Below are positions 43,453-52,212 of a stretch of DNA of 64,000 nt, piece after piece; position 1 is the stretch's first letter; each line of letters begins with the position of its first letter. The stretch is from the NCBI RefSeq assembly GCF_009192775.1, contig NZ_VTFX01000005.1, positions 682,001 through 746,000 of the forward strand. Reading direction: 5' to 3'. Source of the stretch: Arthrobacter yangruifuii. GTDB lineage: Bacteria > Actinomycetota > Actinomycetes > Actinomycetales > Micrococcaceae. Under the pieces are notes generated by a model. It searched no databases. It saw only the letters and a program-made list of their open reading frames with translations, and was not told the origin of the DNA. A program made the position numbers and the translations under genes.

Positions 43453-44636
43453 CGCTTCTGCCGGGCGGGGGCTGCGCCGCGTCCGGCTTTGCCGCGCGCC
43501 AGACGCGAGGCGCCCGAGGTGACAAATTCCAGCGGGCCCCTGGCCTCGATGCGCTGGAACAGGACGGCGAGCACCACGAAGAAGGTGACCTGGATCCAGT
43601 ACACCGGCAGCGGCTCCAGCTGTGGGTTCTGCTGGTCCACGATCGTCATGACCCACACATGCAGGCTGTACAGGGTCAGCGTCATGGCACCCGCCGCGGA
43701 GAGCGGCAGCAGCAACTGCGGCCGGGCACGCGTCAGCAGCAGGCACACCCCCAGCACGGCGGCGGCGGTGCCGGCCGTGTGCAGCATGTCCAGGCTGGTG
43801 TTGGAATGCGGTCCGGACACTGCCAGCCACCACCAGGACCCGGTCTGCTCCACCGGACTGAGGTTGACCTCCATCATCCGTGCCAGCGGCCACCGCTGCC
43901 CGGATTCGGTGGCGGTGAGGGCCTGGAATCCGCCCAGCTCGCCTAAGAGGTAGGCGGAGAGGAACTTCGCGGCCGCGGCGGCGAAAACACCGGCGGTCAG
44001 CAGCCCGGCCTGGACCGCCAGGTTCGTCAGCGCGAGCCGCCCGATCACCAGGCCCAGCAGGATATAGCTCAGCCACTGCAGCACGGGGTAGAACCCGGTG
44101 ACGAACAGGTCCGCTGCCAGGACGGCCGGAGTGCCGAACGCCTCCCAGGTGATGTTCCCGGCGATTTGCGACGGCGCCATGGCACCGGTCAGCCAGCCGC
44201 GCAGCAGGTAGGCAAGCACGGGGGACAGCAGCAGCCAGCTCCCGGCCCACACGGCCAGCCGGCGCAGCGGCATGCCCAGGAACGGCAGTGCCAGCAGGAA
44301 CAGCACGGCGTAATGGAACAGGATGACGGCGATGGTGGTTTCCAGCCCGCCCAGCACCAGTCCCACCAGGGCAATGAGGAGGGCCCGGACGGCTATACCG
44401 CGCCGGTCCCGGCCCACGGTCCGGGCATCATGGGGCTCGCTGCCGCCGGTCAGCAGTGCCAGTCCGACGCCGGCCACCACCGCGAACAACGCCGAGGAGC
44501 GGCCGGAAAACACCAGGCCGGTGAGGGTGGGTTCGCCGGTCTCCTGGTGGTAGAGCGGCAGCGCATGCGTGGCGACCATTCCCAAAAGGGCAATCCCGCG
44601 GGCAGCGTCGATGCCGGTCAGGCGGCGTTGGATCAT
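43449..44636 (-). CDS. DUF418/HGSNAT-like multipass membrane protein
   Basis: The 395-residue protein has about ten hydrophobic segments. The start RLTGIDAARGIALLGMVATH (residues 4-23) matches the catalytic-site-containing opening of the heparan-alpha-glucosaminide acetyltransferase/DUF418 group, with the His of the GMVATH motif at residue 23. Such proteins move acyl groups across membranes or are of unknown function. I chose the ATG at 44636 (MIQRR), since the 62 residues before it are not membrane-like. The C-terminal 20 residues are basic (ARGKAGRGAAPARQKR). It is divergent from dapA. Confidence 0.83.
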   Translation of the reverse strand: MIQRRLTGIDAARGIALLGMVATHALPLYHQETGEPTLTGLVFSGRSSALFAVVAGVGLALLTGGSEPHDARTVGRDRRGIAVRALLIALVGLVLGGLETTIAVILFHYAVLFLLALPFLGMPLRRLAVWAGSWLLLSPVLAYLLRGWLTGAMAPSQIAGNITWEAFGTPAVLAADLFVTGFYPVLQWLSYILLGLVIGRLALTNLAVQAGLLTAGVFAAAAAKFLSAYLLGELGGFQALTATESGQRWPLARMMEVNLSPVEQTGSWWWLAVSGPHSNTSLDMLHTAGTAAAVLGVCLLLTRARPQLLLPLSAAGAMTLTLYSLHVWVMTIVDQQNPQLEPLPVYWIQVTFFVVLAVLFQRIEARGPLEFVTSGASRLARGKAGRGAAPARQKR

Positions 44637-44689
44637 GCAGAGAATCGTCTCACAGCCGGGCGGGGCAGGTAGCGTTCGCCTGCGGGACG

Positions 44690-44720
44690 TTGTCCTATTG
44701 CAGGGCTCAGCGGGTAACGT
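44690..44720 (+). promoter_or_regulatory. dapA promoter: TTGTCC and TAACGT, leaderless start
   Basis: TTGTCC at 44690-44695 (possible -35) and TAACGT at 44715-44720 (-10) are 19 bp apart. The -10 is 7 nt from the ATG at 44728. No ribosome-binding site is present. Confidence 0.45.
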
Positions 44721-44727
44721 TTCACCC

Positions 44728-45645
44728 ATGGAAACTGATAACCGCACGCTTCCCTTCGGCACCCTCGTCACCGCCATGGTGACTCCGTTTACCGAGGACG
44801 GGAACGTGGACTTCGACGCCACTGCCTACCTCGCGAACAAGCTCGTCGAAGACGGCTGCGACGGGCTGGTGGTGTCCGGGACCACGGGTGAAACCTCCAC
44901 GCTGGAGGACAGCGAGAAGGAAGATCTGTTCCGCGTGGTTGCCGAGACCGTAGGGGGCCGGGCCAAGGTCATTGCCGGAACCGGCACCAACCACACTTCG
45001 CATTCGGTGGAAATGGCACGCCGCGCCGAGCGCGCCGGGGCCGACGGGCAGCTCGTGGTCACCCCGTATTACAACAAGCCCACGCAGGCGGGCGTACTGG
45101 CGCACTTCGATGCCGTCACCGCCGCCACGGACCTGCCGGTGATGATTTATGACATTCCCGGCCGCGCCGGGATTGCCCTGAGCACCTCCACCCTTATCCG
45201 GCTGGGCGACAATCCGAAGATCCTGGCCCTGAAGGACGCCAAGGCGGACTTCGCGGGCATCACCCGCGTGCTGGCCAACACCACCCTGGACGTCTATGCC
45301 GGCGATGACGGGCTGACCCTGCCGTGGATGGCCGCCGGCGCCGTCGGCGTCGTGAGCGTGTCAGCGCACATCGCCACCGCCCGGTTCCGCGCCCTCGTGG
45401 ACGCTGCGGCGGCCGGCGACTTCGCCACCGCCCGCCGCATCCATTTCGAACTGGACCCCCTGATCCGTGCGGTCATGACGCACATCCCCGGGGCCGTCTC
45501 CGCCAAGCAGATCCTGGCACTGCAGAAGGTGATCCCCAGCGCCGTCGTCCGCCTGCCGCTGGTGGCCCCGGACGCCGTCGAAATGGAAGCCGTCTACACG
45601 GACCTGGCCGAAGCGGGCATGGACTTCTCCCGGGCAGGGGCGTAG
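44728..45645 (+). CDS. dapA: 4-hydroxy-tetrahydrodipicolinate synthase
   Basis: DapA condenses pyruvate and aspartate semialdehyde, the first step to diaminopimelate. The 305-residue TIM barrel has GTLVTAMVTPF, SGTTGETSTLEDSEK near residue 53, VTPYYNKPTQAG, YDIPGRAG and the Schiff-base lysine in ILALKDAKAD near residue 170. The ATG at 44728 is the family start; the long frame before it is a shadow of the divergent gene. rnj follows after 4 bp in the same transcript, an arrangement conserved in actinobacteria. Confidence 0.96.
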   Translation: METDNRTLPFGTLVTAMVTPFTEDGNVDFDATAYLANKLVEDGCDGLVVSGTTGETSTLEDSEKEDLFRVVAETVGGRAKVIAGTGTNHTSHSVEMARRAERAGADGQLVVTPYYNKPTQAGVLAHFDAVTAATDLPVMIYDIPGRAGIALSTSTLIRLGDNPKILALKDAKADFAGITRVLANTTLDVYAGDDGLTLPWMAAGAVGVVSVSAHIATARFRALVDAAAAGDFATARRIHFELDPLIRAVMTHIPGAVSAKQILALQKVIPSAVVRLPLVAPDAVEMEAVYTDLAEAGMDFSRAGA

Positions 45646-45649
45646 CCGG

Positions 45650-47341
45650 ATGAGTGAAACCGCAGACGGCGCACTGCTCACCCCGCCGGCCCTGGATCCC
45701 GGAACCCTGCGGATCGTCGCACTGGGCGGCCTGGGGGAAATCGGCCGGAACATGGCCGTGTTCGAGATTGACGGCAAGCTGCTCATCGTGGACTGCGGCG
45801 TGCTCTTCCCGGAGGAGACCCAGCCCGGGGTGGACCTGATCCTGCCGGACTTCTCCTACATCGAGGACCGCCTGGACGACGTCGTCGGCCTGGTGCTCAC
45901 CCACGGCCACGAGGACCACATCGGCGCCGTGCCCTACCTGCTGCGGCTCAAGAACGACATTCCGCTGATCGGCTCCCAGCTGACCTTGGCACTGGTGGAA
46001 GCCAAGCTGCAGGAACACCGCATCAAACCGTTCTCCCTGACCGTCACCGAGGGCCAGATTGAACAGCTCGGTCCGTTCGAATGCGAATTCGTGGCCGTCA
46101 ACCACTCCATCCCCGATGCGCTGGCCGTGTTCATCCGCACCGCCGCCGGCACGGTGCTGCACACCGGCGACTTCAAGATGGACCAGCTGCCTTTGGACGG
46201 CCGGATCACGGACCTGCGCGCCTTCGCACGGCTGGGCGAAGAGGGCGTGGACCTGTTCATGGCCGATTCCACCAACGCCGACGTTCCGGGGTTCACCACG
46301 GCCGAACGCGAGATCGGCCCGGTGCTGCGGGAACTGTTCGGCAAGGTGGACAAACGCATCATCGTGGCGTCCTTCTCCTCCCATATCCACCGCGTGCAGC
46401 AGGTCCTCGACGCCGCCGCCGCCCATGGACGCTTCGTCTGCTTTGTCGGCCGGTCCATGGTGCGCAACATGGCCATTGCCGAGAAGCTGGGCTACCTGCA
46501 CGTGCCCGAGGGCATCCTCGTGGACCTGAAGAACGTGGATGACCTGCCGGACAACAAGGTGGTGCTGATGTCCACCGGGTCCCAGGGCGAGCCCATGGCT
46601 GCCCTGTCCCGGATGGCCAACGGCGACCACCGCATCCGCGTCGGGAAGGGGGACACCGTCATCCTCGCCTCGTCCCTGATCCCGGGCAATGAAAACGCCG
46701 TGTTCCGCGTGATCAACGGACTGATGCGGCTCGGTGCCGACGTCGTCCACAAGGGCAACGCGAAAATCCACGTCTCCGGGCACGCTGCCGCCGGGGAACT
46801 GCTGTACTGCTACAACATCCTGCGGCCGAAAAACGCCATGCCGGTGCACGGAGAGACCCGGCACCTGATTGCCAACGGCCGCCTGGCCGCCGCCACTGGC
46901 GTCCCGGAGCAGAACATCATCCTGGCTGACGACGGCACGGTGGTGGACCTGCGCGACGGCAAGGCCCGCGTGGTGGGGGAAGTGGAGTGCGGTTTCGTCT
47001 ACGTGGACGGCTCCAGCGTCGGGGCAATTACGGACACCGACCTGAAGGACCGCCGGATCCTCAGCGAGGAAGGCTTCATCTCCATCATTTCCGTGGTGAA
47101 CCGCAGCACCGGCACCATTGTCTCCGGTCCGGAAATCCATGCCCGCGGCTTCGCCGAGGGGGACGCGGTGTTTGACGAGATCATTCCTAAAATCAGTGCT
47201 GCCCTGGAGGAAGCGGTGCGGTCCAACACCGACCACACCACGTACCAGCTGCAGCAGGTGGTCCGCCGGGTGGTCGGCACCTGGGTCAACCGCCGACTGA
47301 GGCGCCGTCCCATGATTGTGCCGGTGGTGGTCGAGGCCTAG
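45650..47341 (+). CDS. rnj: Ribonuclease J
   Basis: RNase J is a metallo-beta-lactamase-fold nuclease with 5'-exonuclease and endonuclease activity, involved in mRNA turnover and rRNA processing. The zinc motif HGHEDH is at residues 85-90, with NHSIPDAL, HTGDFK and a beta-CASP domain (MSTGSQGEPMAAL and HVSGHAAAGE). The 563-residue length is normal. PNPase encoded earlier in the window is its functional partner in RNA decay. It follows dapA by 4 bp, and no ribosome-binding site stands out, so coupled translation is likely. Confidence 0.96.
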   Translation: MSETADGALLTPPALDPGTLRIVALGGLGEIGRNMAVFEIDGKLLIVDCGVLFPEETQPGVDLILPDFSYIEDRLDDVVGLVLTHGHEDHIGAVPYLLRLKNDIPLIGSQLTLALVEAKLQEHRIKPFSLTVTEGQIEQLGPFECEFVAVNHSIPDALAVFIRTAAGTVLHTGDFKMDQLPLDGRITDLRAFARLGEEGVDLFMADSTNADVPGFTTAEREIGPVLRELFGKVDKRIIVASFSSHIHRVQQVLDAAAAHGRFVCFVGRSMVRNMAIAEKLGYLHVPEGILVDLKNVDDLPDNKVVLMSTGSQGEPMAALSRMANGDHRIRVGKGDTVILASSLIPGNENAVFRVINGLMRLGADVVHKGNAKIHVSGHAAAGELLYCYNILRPKNAMPVHGETRHLIANGRLAAATGVPEQNIILADDGTVVDLRDGKARVVGEVECGFVYVDGSSVGAITDTDLKDRRILSEEGFISIISVVNRSTGTIVSGPEIHARGFAEGDAVFDEIIPKISAALEEAVRSNTDHTTYQLQQVVRRVVGTWVNRRLRRRPMIVPVVVEA

Positions 47342-47426
47342 TCCGCACCGGGCTGCCCCGGCGCGCAAATCCGTTCCCGGGCCGGTCCGGGCCGCGTAAA
47401 TCCGGGGGATCGGGGGACATATCGGG

Positions 47427-47432
47427 TAGCGT
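47427..47432 (+). promoter_or_regulatory. -10 element TAGCGT for a leaderless ftsK transcript
   Basis: TAGCGT is followed by 7 nt (GGCTCGT) and the ATG at 47440. No ribosome-binding site is seen near this ATG. A GTG at 47431 in the same frame overlaps the -10. Confidence 0.42.
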
Positions 47433-47439
47433 GGCTCGT

Positions 47440-50346
47440 ATGGCGACTCGTACTTCCCCTGCCGCGCGCAGCGGTTCCTCCGGCCGGACCCCGGCCCGGA
47501 ACTCCGGCGGCAACTCCAGCAAGACCCCAGCCAAGTCCGGCCAGCGGGGCGGATCTACAGGCCGGGGGAGCTCCGCGTCGCGGCAGGCGCCCCCGGACCA
47601 GCTGCCCCTGCCGCTGCGTGTGGTGGAGAGCGCCTGGATGGGCATCTCCCGGCTTGCCGGGGCCGGCGTACGCAAGCTCGGCACCGACGTTTCCCCCGAG
47701 CGGGAGATCCGCCGGGACGGTACCGGGTTCTTCCTGCTCCTGGTCGCCCTCGCGGTCGCCACCGTGGAGTGGTGGGCGCTGCGCGGTCCCGTTGCCGACA
47801 TCATCCATGCCGGCGCCGCCGGAACCTTCGGCTGGATGGCGGTGGTCCTGCCCTTCATGCTCACCACCGGGGCCATCCGGCTTTTCCGCTATCCGGAGCG
47901 CCACCGGGCCAACAGCCGGATCAGCATCGGCCTGGTGATCATGCTGCTGGCCGGCGCCGGGATCACCCACATAGCCGGCGGCCTGCCCGCATTGTCGGAC
48001 GGTTTTGACCGCCTCTGGGCCTCCGGCGGCATTGTCGGCTTCCTCGTCGCCGGGCCGCTGTCCGCAGCCCTCACCGTGTGGCCCGTGCTGGCCCTGCTGT
48101 CCCTGCTGGTGTTCATCAGTATCCTGATCATCACCGCGACGCCGTTCCGCCACATTCCGCTGCGGCTTCGCGCCCTCTACGAACACCTGATGGGCCAGGA
48201 CCTGGCCCCGGATGATCCCGAAGCGCATGACCAGAGCTACCTTTACGGCACCCCGAAGCCGCAGAAGGTGAAGAAGCCGCGCAAGAGCCGCCGTGAGAAG
48301 GAAGCCGAGGCAGCCGCCGCGCAGGACGGCTTCGCCGGCGATGAAGCGTTCGAGCGCGCACTGCTGCAGGACGAGGAAGACGAGGCAGCCGCTGCCGCAG
48401 CCGCCACGCCCGCCGCGCCGGCCGTGCCGCCGGGCGTCCGGCGTCCCACCCAGGCCGAGCTGGCCACACAGAAGATCCGCCGCAACCAGGGCCTGCCCGT
48501 CGACGACGGCATGGGTGCTGACGCTGCCGAGCCCCCCACCGAGGCCATCAGCACGGTCCCCGGGGCCACCGAGGTGCTGAACCTGGCCGCGGTGCCGCCG
48601 GTCGCCCCCGTGCCCTCCCGTCCGGTGGCGCACACACCTCCGGCCGCCCCCATTCCGCAGCGCACCGAGCAGCTGCAGCTGTCCGGCGACATCACGTACA
48701 CCCTGCCGCCGTCGGACTTCCTGCCGCCGGGACCGCCCGCCAAGGAGCGTTCTGAAGCCAACGACGCCGTCGTCGCCGCCCTGACCCACACCCTCGAACA
48801 GTTCAATGTTGATGCCAAGGTCACCGGGTTCTCCCGCGGCCCGACGGTAACCCGCTACGAGATTGAACTCGGCGAAGGCACCAAGGTGGAGCGGGTCACC
48901 GCACTGTCCAAGAACATTGCCTACGCCGTGGCCAGCTCCGACGTGCGCATCCTCTCGCCCATCCCGGGCAAGTCCGCCATCGGCATCGAAATCCCGAACG
49001 CGGACAAGGAAGTCGTCGCCCTGGGCGATGTGCTGCGCTCCAACTCTGCTCGGAAGACCGAACACCCCATGGTCATGGGTGTGGGCAAGGACGTCGAGGG
49101 CGGCTTCGTCGTCGCCAACCTCGCGAAGATGCCCCACCTGCTGGTCGCCGGCGCCACCGGTGCCGGCAAGTCCTCCTTCGTGAACTCGATGATCACTTCC
49201 ATCCTGATGCGCTCCACACCGGACGAGGTACGCATGGTGATGGTGGACCCCAAGCGTGTGGAGCTGACCGCCTATGAAGGCGTGCCGCACCTGATCACCC
49301 CGATCATTACCAACCCGAAGAAGGCCGCCGAGGCGCTGCAGTGGGTGGTCCGGGAAATGGACACCCGCTATGACGACCTCGCCAACTTCGGCTTCAAGCA
49401 CATTGATGATTTCAACAAGGCCGTGCGCAACGGCAAGGTCATCCCGCCCGCCGGCTCCAAGCGGGTCATCCGCGCCTACCCGTATCTGCTGGTGATCGTG
49501 GACGAACTCGCCGACCTGATGATGGTTGCCCCGCGGGACGTGGAAGACTCCATTGTCCGCATCACCCAGCTGGCCCGTGCCGCCGGCATCCACCTGGTGC
49601 TGGCCACCCAGCGGCCGTCCGTGGACGTGGTGACCGGCCTGATCAAGGCCAACGTGCCCTCCCGGATGGCGTTCGCGACGTCGTCCGTCACCGACTCCCG
49701 CGTGGTCCTGGACCAGCCGGGGGCCGAGAAGCTGCTGGGCCAGGGCGACGCCCTGTTCCTGCCGATGGGCTCCAACAAGCCCATACGTGTCCAGGGCGCC
49801 TGGGTGACGGAATCCGAAATCCACCGCGTGGTTGAGCACGTCAAGGGCCAGCTAAAGGCGGTCTACCGTGAAGACGTAGCGGTCACGGCACCCAAGAAGC
49901 AGATCGACGACGACATCGGAGACGATCTGGACGTCCTGCTGCAGGCGACCGAACTGGTGGTGACCACCCAGTTCGGGTCCACCTCCATGCTCCAGCGCAA
50001 GCTGCGGGTGGGCTTCGCCAAGGCCGGCCGCCTCATGGACCTGCTCGAATCCCGCGGCGTGGTGGGACCGTCCGAAGGCTCCAAGGCCCGCGACGTGCTG
50101 GTGAAGCCGGATGACCTGGCTGCCACCCTGGCCGCCATCAGCGGCGGCGATGCTCCGGCCCCGTCCGGAGGAGCCGGAGCTGCCGCGCTGGCGGACAACG
50201 CCAATGCCAACCACGGGTTCGACCCCACCGGACCGGTGGACCTGGTGGCGGCGGATCTGGACGGCCGTCCCCAGGCGGAGGATTACCACGACGGTGCGGA
50301 GGATCCCGACGGTTCCGAGGACGCGTGGAATCTCACCGGCCGGTGA
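47440..50346 (+). CDS. ftsK: DNA translocase FtsK/SpoIIIE
   Basis: FtsK is the membrane-anchored motor that moves chromosome termini into daughter cells during division. The 968-residue protein has a Ser/Gly/Arg-rich start, four hydrophobic segments (about residues 100-240), a basic/acidic linker, and the motor from about residue 430. The Walker A motif is GATGAGKS (571-578), with the Walker B region near LLVIVDELADLMM. A C-terminal gamma winged helix (VVTTQFGSTSMLQRKLRVGFAKAGRLMDLLE) reads KOPS DNA signals. I chose the ATG at 47440; the GTG at 47431 adds three residues. Confidence 0.96.
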   Translation: MATRTSPAARSGSSGRTPARNSGGNSSKTPAKSGQRGGSTGRGSSASRQAPPDQLPLPLRVVESAWMGISRLAGAGVRKLGTDVSPEREIRRDGTGFFLLLVALAVATVEWWALRGPVADIIHAGAAGTFGWMAVVLPFMLTTGAIRLFRYPERHRANSRISIGLVIMLLAGAGITHIAGGLPALSDGFDRLWASGGIVGFLVAGPLSAALTVWPVLALLSLLVFISILIITATPFRHIPLRLRALYEHLMGQDLAPDDPEAHDQSYLYGTPKPQKVKKPRKSRREKEAEAAAAQDGFAGDEAFERALLQDEEDEAAAAAAATPAAPAVPPGVRRPTQAELATQKIRRNQGLPVDDGMGADAAEPPTEAISTVPGATEVLNLAAVPPVAPVPSRPVAHTPPAAPIPQRTEQLQLSGDITYTLPPSDFLPPGPPAKERSEANDAVVAALTHTLEQFNVDAKVTGFSRGPTVTRYEIELGEGTKVERVTALSKNIAYAVASSDVRILSPIPGKSAIGIEIPNADKEVVALGDVLRSNSARKTEHPMVMGVGKDVEGGFVVANLAKMPHLLVAGATGAGKSSFVNSMITSILMRSTPDEVRMVMVDPKRVELTAYEGVPHLITPIITNPKKAAEALQWVVREMDTRYDDLANFGFKHIDDFNKAVRNGKVIPPAGSKRVIRAYPYLLVIVDELADLMMVAPRDVEDSIVRITQLARAAGIHLVLATQRPSVDVVTGLIKANVPSRMAFATSSVTDSRVVLDQPGAEKLLGQGDALFLPMGSNKPIRVQGAWVTESEIHRVVEHVKGQLKAVYREDVAVTAPKKQIDDDIGDDLDVLLQATELVVTTQFGSTSMLQRKLRVGFAKAGRLMDLLESRGVVGPSEGSKARDVLVKPDDLAATLAAISGGDAPAPSGGAGAAALADNANANHGFDPTGPVDLVAADLDGRPQAEDYHDGAEDPDGSEDAWNLTGR

Positions 50347-50354
50347 ATCTTCGC

Positions 50355-50360
50355 TACGCT
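50355..50360 (+). promoter_or_regulatory. -10 element TACGCT for a leaderless pgsA transcript
   Basis: TACGCT is followed by 6 nt (GAAGCC) and the GTG at 50367. It lies 9 bp after the ftsK stop and allows expression of pgsA-cinA apart from ftsK. Confidence 0.38.
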
Positions 50361-50366
50361 GAAGCC

Positions 50367-50957
50367 GTGAGCAATTCTCCTACCGAGCGGGTTCCTACCC
50401 TCAATATCGCCAATGCACTGACAGTGGCGCGGATCCTCATGGTTCCGCTCTTCATCTGGTTCCTTGCCTCCGACGACGGCCGTGACGGCCTGTTCCGCTG
50501 GCTCGCCGTGGCAACGTTCGCCGTCGCCATCTACACCGACAAACTCGACGGCGATATTGCCCGCAGCCGGGGGTTGATTACCGACTTCGGCAAGATCGCC
50601 GACCCGATTGCGGACAAGCTGCTGATCGGCTCCGCCCTCGTGATGCTCTCCCTGCTGGGCGAGCTGTGGTGGTGGGTCACCATCGTGATCCTCGTCCGCG
50701 AACTGGGCATTACGCTGATGCGCTTCGTGGTGATCCGGTACGGCGTGATGGCCGCCTCCCGGGGCGGCAAGCTCAAGACCGTGGTCCAGACCTTTGCCAT
50801 CTTTGTGTTCCTGCTGCCGCTGACCGCCTGGCTGGGCGCCTGGGCCTGGTGGATCGGAGCCGTCCTGATGGCCGCTGCTCTCGTGATCACCGTCGTCACC
50901 GGCGTCGACTACGTGCTGCAGGCCGTGAAGCTGCGCCGGGCCGGTAAACGCGCATGA
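50367..50957 (+). CDS. pgsA: CDP-diacylglycerol-glycerol-3-phosphate 3-phosphatidyltransferase
   Basis: PgsA makes phosphatidylglycerol phosphate, the precursor of phosphatidylglycerol and cardiolipin, in the membrane. The 196-residue protein has the CDP-alcohol phosphotransferase motif (D-x-x-D-G-x-x-A-R...G...D...D) from residue 58, seen as DKLDGDIARSRGLITDFGKIADPIADK. NIANALTVARILMVPLF starts the first membrane helix, and about five hydrophobic segments follow. The GTG start matches the family N-terminus. cinA overlaps its end by 4 bp (ATGA). The order pgsA-cinA-clgR is conserved in actinobacteria. Confidence 0.94.
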   Translation: MSNSPTERVPTLNIANALTVARILMVPLFIWFLASDDGRDGLFRWLAVATFAVAIYTDKLDGDIARSRGLITDFGKIADPIADKLLIGSALVMLSLLGELWWWVTIVILVRELGITLMRFVVIRYGVMAASRGGKLKTVVQTFAIFVFLLPLTAWLGAWAWWIGAVLMAAALVITVVTGVDYVLQAVKLRRAGKRA

Positions 50958-51442
50958 GCCGGCCGCCGGCAGCTGTCCTCGCTGAAGAGGTCCTGGCCGC
51001 CGCGCGGCTGGCGGGGCAGACCATCGCCACCGCCGAGTCGCTGACGGCGGGGATGCTCTGCGCGGAACTGGGATCCGTGCCGGGGGCCTCTGCGGTTTTG
51101 CAGGGGGCAGTGGTCGCGTACCAAAATGGAGTCAAGCTTTCCGTCCTCGGCGTTTCGGCGGAGCTTTTGGCCGAAGCCGGATCCGTCGACGGAAGGGTTG
51201 CCGAGCAGATGGCAGCCGGCGCGCGGCGTGTGCTCGGCGCCGACGTCGGGGTATCGACTACCGGCGCCGCCGGGCCCCAGGCCCATGACGGCAAACCGGT
51301 GGGTACCGTGTTCGTGGGGATCGCTACTGCCGAGGGCACCTTCTCCCGGGAGTTCCTGTTCTCCGGGGACCGCACGGCCATCCGGACGGCGGCATGCACC
51401 CAGGCGCTTTCCCTGCTGGCGGCCGCGTTGAAGGACCGTTAG
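50954..51442 (+). CDS. CinA C-terminal domain protein (nicotinamide-nucleotide amidohydrolase)
   Basis: The 162-residue protein is the stand-alone CinA C-terminal (PncC) domain, which deamidates nicotinamide mononucleotide to recycle NAD breakdown products. TAESLTAGMLCAELGSVPGASAV near residue 25 and GVSTTGAAGPQAHDGKPVGTVFVGIA near residue 100 are family motifs. The longer CinA N-terminal domain is absent, as is usual here. The ATG overlaps the pgsA stop (ATGA). It is followed by the clgR promoter region. Confidence 0.92.
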   Translation: MSRPPAAVLAEEVLAAARLAGQTIATAESLTAGMLCAELGSVPGASAVLQGAVVAYQNGVKLSVLGVSAELLAEAGSVDGRVAEQMAAGARRVLGADVGVSTTGAAGPQAHDGKPVGTVFVGIATAEGTFSREFLFSGDRTAIRTAACTQALSLLAAALKDR

Positions 51443-51473
51443 CGTCGAAGCAGAACAATGAAGCCGCGCGTCG

Positions 51474-51502
51474 GGAACAAAACCTGCAGGGCGTCAGTTG
51501 TT
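51474..51502 (+). promoter_or_regulatory. Possible ECF-sigma (SigE/SigH-like) promoter for the clgR-type gene
   Basis: GGAAC (51474-51478) is followed by an 18-nt spacer and GTTGTT (51497-51502). This fits the GGAAC-N16-19-GTT promoters used by stress sigma factors of actinobacteria. In Mycobacterium tuberculosis clgR is known to be under SigE control, which supports the call. Confidence 0.5.
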
Positions 51503-51508
51503 AGTATC

Positions 51509-51527
51509 AGGAACCGCCAAGGTTCTT
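51509..51527 (+). promoter_or_regulatory. Hairpin at the predicted 5' end of the clgR-type transcript
   Basis: AGGAACC and GGTTCTT pair (one G-T) around GCCAA and are followed by TTTATT. It would lie at the very start of an mRNA from the promoter just upstream. A second inverted repeat, CTGCGGC/GCCGCAG, lies at 51549-51565. Confidence 0.4.
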
Positions 51528-51595
51528 TTATTACGATCTTTGGACAGTCTGCGGCACCGCCGCAGTCCGTACTCACAGGGAGCAGGACGATACAC

Positions 51596-52021
51596 ATGGT
51601 TAAGCAACCCGTATCCGTGAACGGCGTGATCCGCTGGCGGGATGTAGGGTTGGCGGAAGACGCACACCGGGAGCCTAAGGAGCGCAAGATGGTAGTTCTT
51701 CGTCACGAGATTGGTGATGTTCTCCGCGACGTGCGCCAGCGCCAGGGCCGTACCCTGCGCGAGGTGTCGCATAGCGCCCGTGTTTCCCTCGGCTACCTCA
51801 GCGAGGTTGAACGCGGACAGAAGGAAGCGTCATCAGAACTTCTGTCGTCAATCTGCACGGCCCTCGATGTGCCCTTGTCCCTGATGCTTCGTGAGGTCAG
51901 CGACCGGGTGGCAAACGCCGAAGGCGTTGCCATTCCAGATACCGTACCGACTGAGTTTGCCCGGGAGTTCGCCCGCGAATTCCCCGAAGACCTGGCACGG
52001 GACCTGGCCCGCACATCCTAG
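51596..52021 (+). CDS. clgR: ClgR-type helix-turn-helix regulator
   Basis: The 141-residue protein has a Cro/C1-like HTH at residues about 36-90 ([42 protein letters not shown]), which closely fits ClgR. ClgR activates clp protease and other stress genes in actinobacteria, and in several species it is itself degraded by ClpP. The C-terminal 30 residues are acidic with [10 protein letters not shown] repeats. I chose the ATG at 51596 (MVKQPVS), with AGGAC upstream; the frame is open to 51458. Its place after pgsA-cinA is the usual clgR site. A likely ECF-sigma promoter lies upstream. Confidence 0.85.
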   Translation: MVKQPVSVNGVIRWRDVGLAEDAHREPKERKMVVLRHEIGDVLRDVRQRQGRTLREVSHSARVSLGYLSEVERGQKEASSELLSSICTALDVPLSLMLREVSDRVANAEGVAIPDTVPTEFAREFAREFPEDLARDLARTS

Positions 52022-52126
52022 AACCGCACCAACAAGCGCAGTTGCCGCGACGGACGGATCCGGCCGCAGCAGCAGCGTTGCCCCATAGACATGCCCCTGA
52101 ATCTGCAATTTCAGGGTGAACAGAGG

Positions 52127-52159
52127 AAACCCCCGTCGGCGCGGTGCCGGCGGGGGTTT
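52127..52159. terminator. Bidirectional terminator between clgR and the MarR gene
   Basis: AAACCCCCGTCGGC pairs with GCCGGCGGGGGTTT (one G-T) around a 5-nt loop. It ends both convergent transcripts. A smaller CCCTGAA/TTCAGGG hairpin lies upstream at 52095-52116. Confidence 0.88.
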
Positions 52160-52212
52160 GTTCTGCCCGCTGCCGTACGGCCGTGCTGCCGCGCGCGGTG
52201 CTGCGCCGGCAG

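Noticed and set aside
47338-49839. An 833-codon minus-strand open frame
   Set aside because: It lies opposite ftsK. The translation is a His/Gly/Val-rich artefact typical of a shadow frame.
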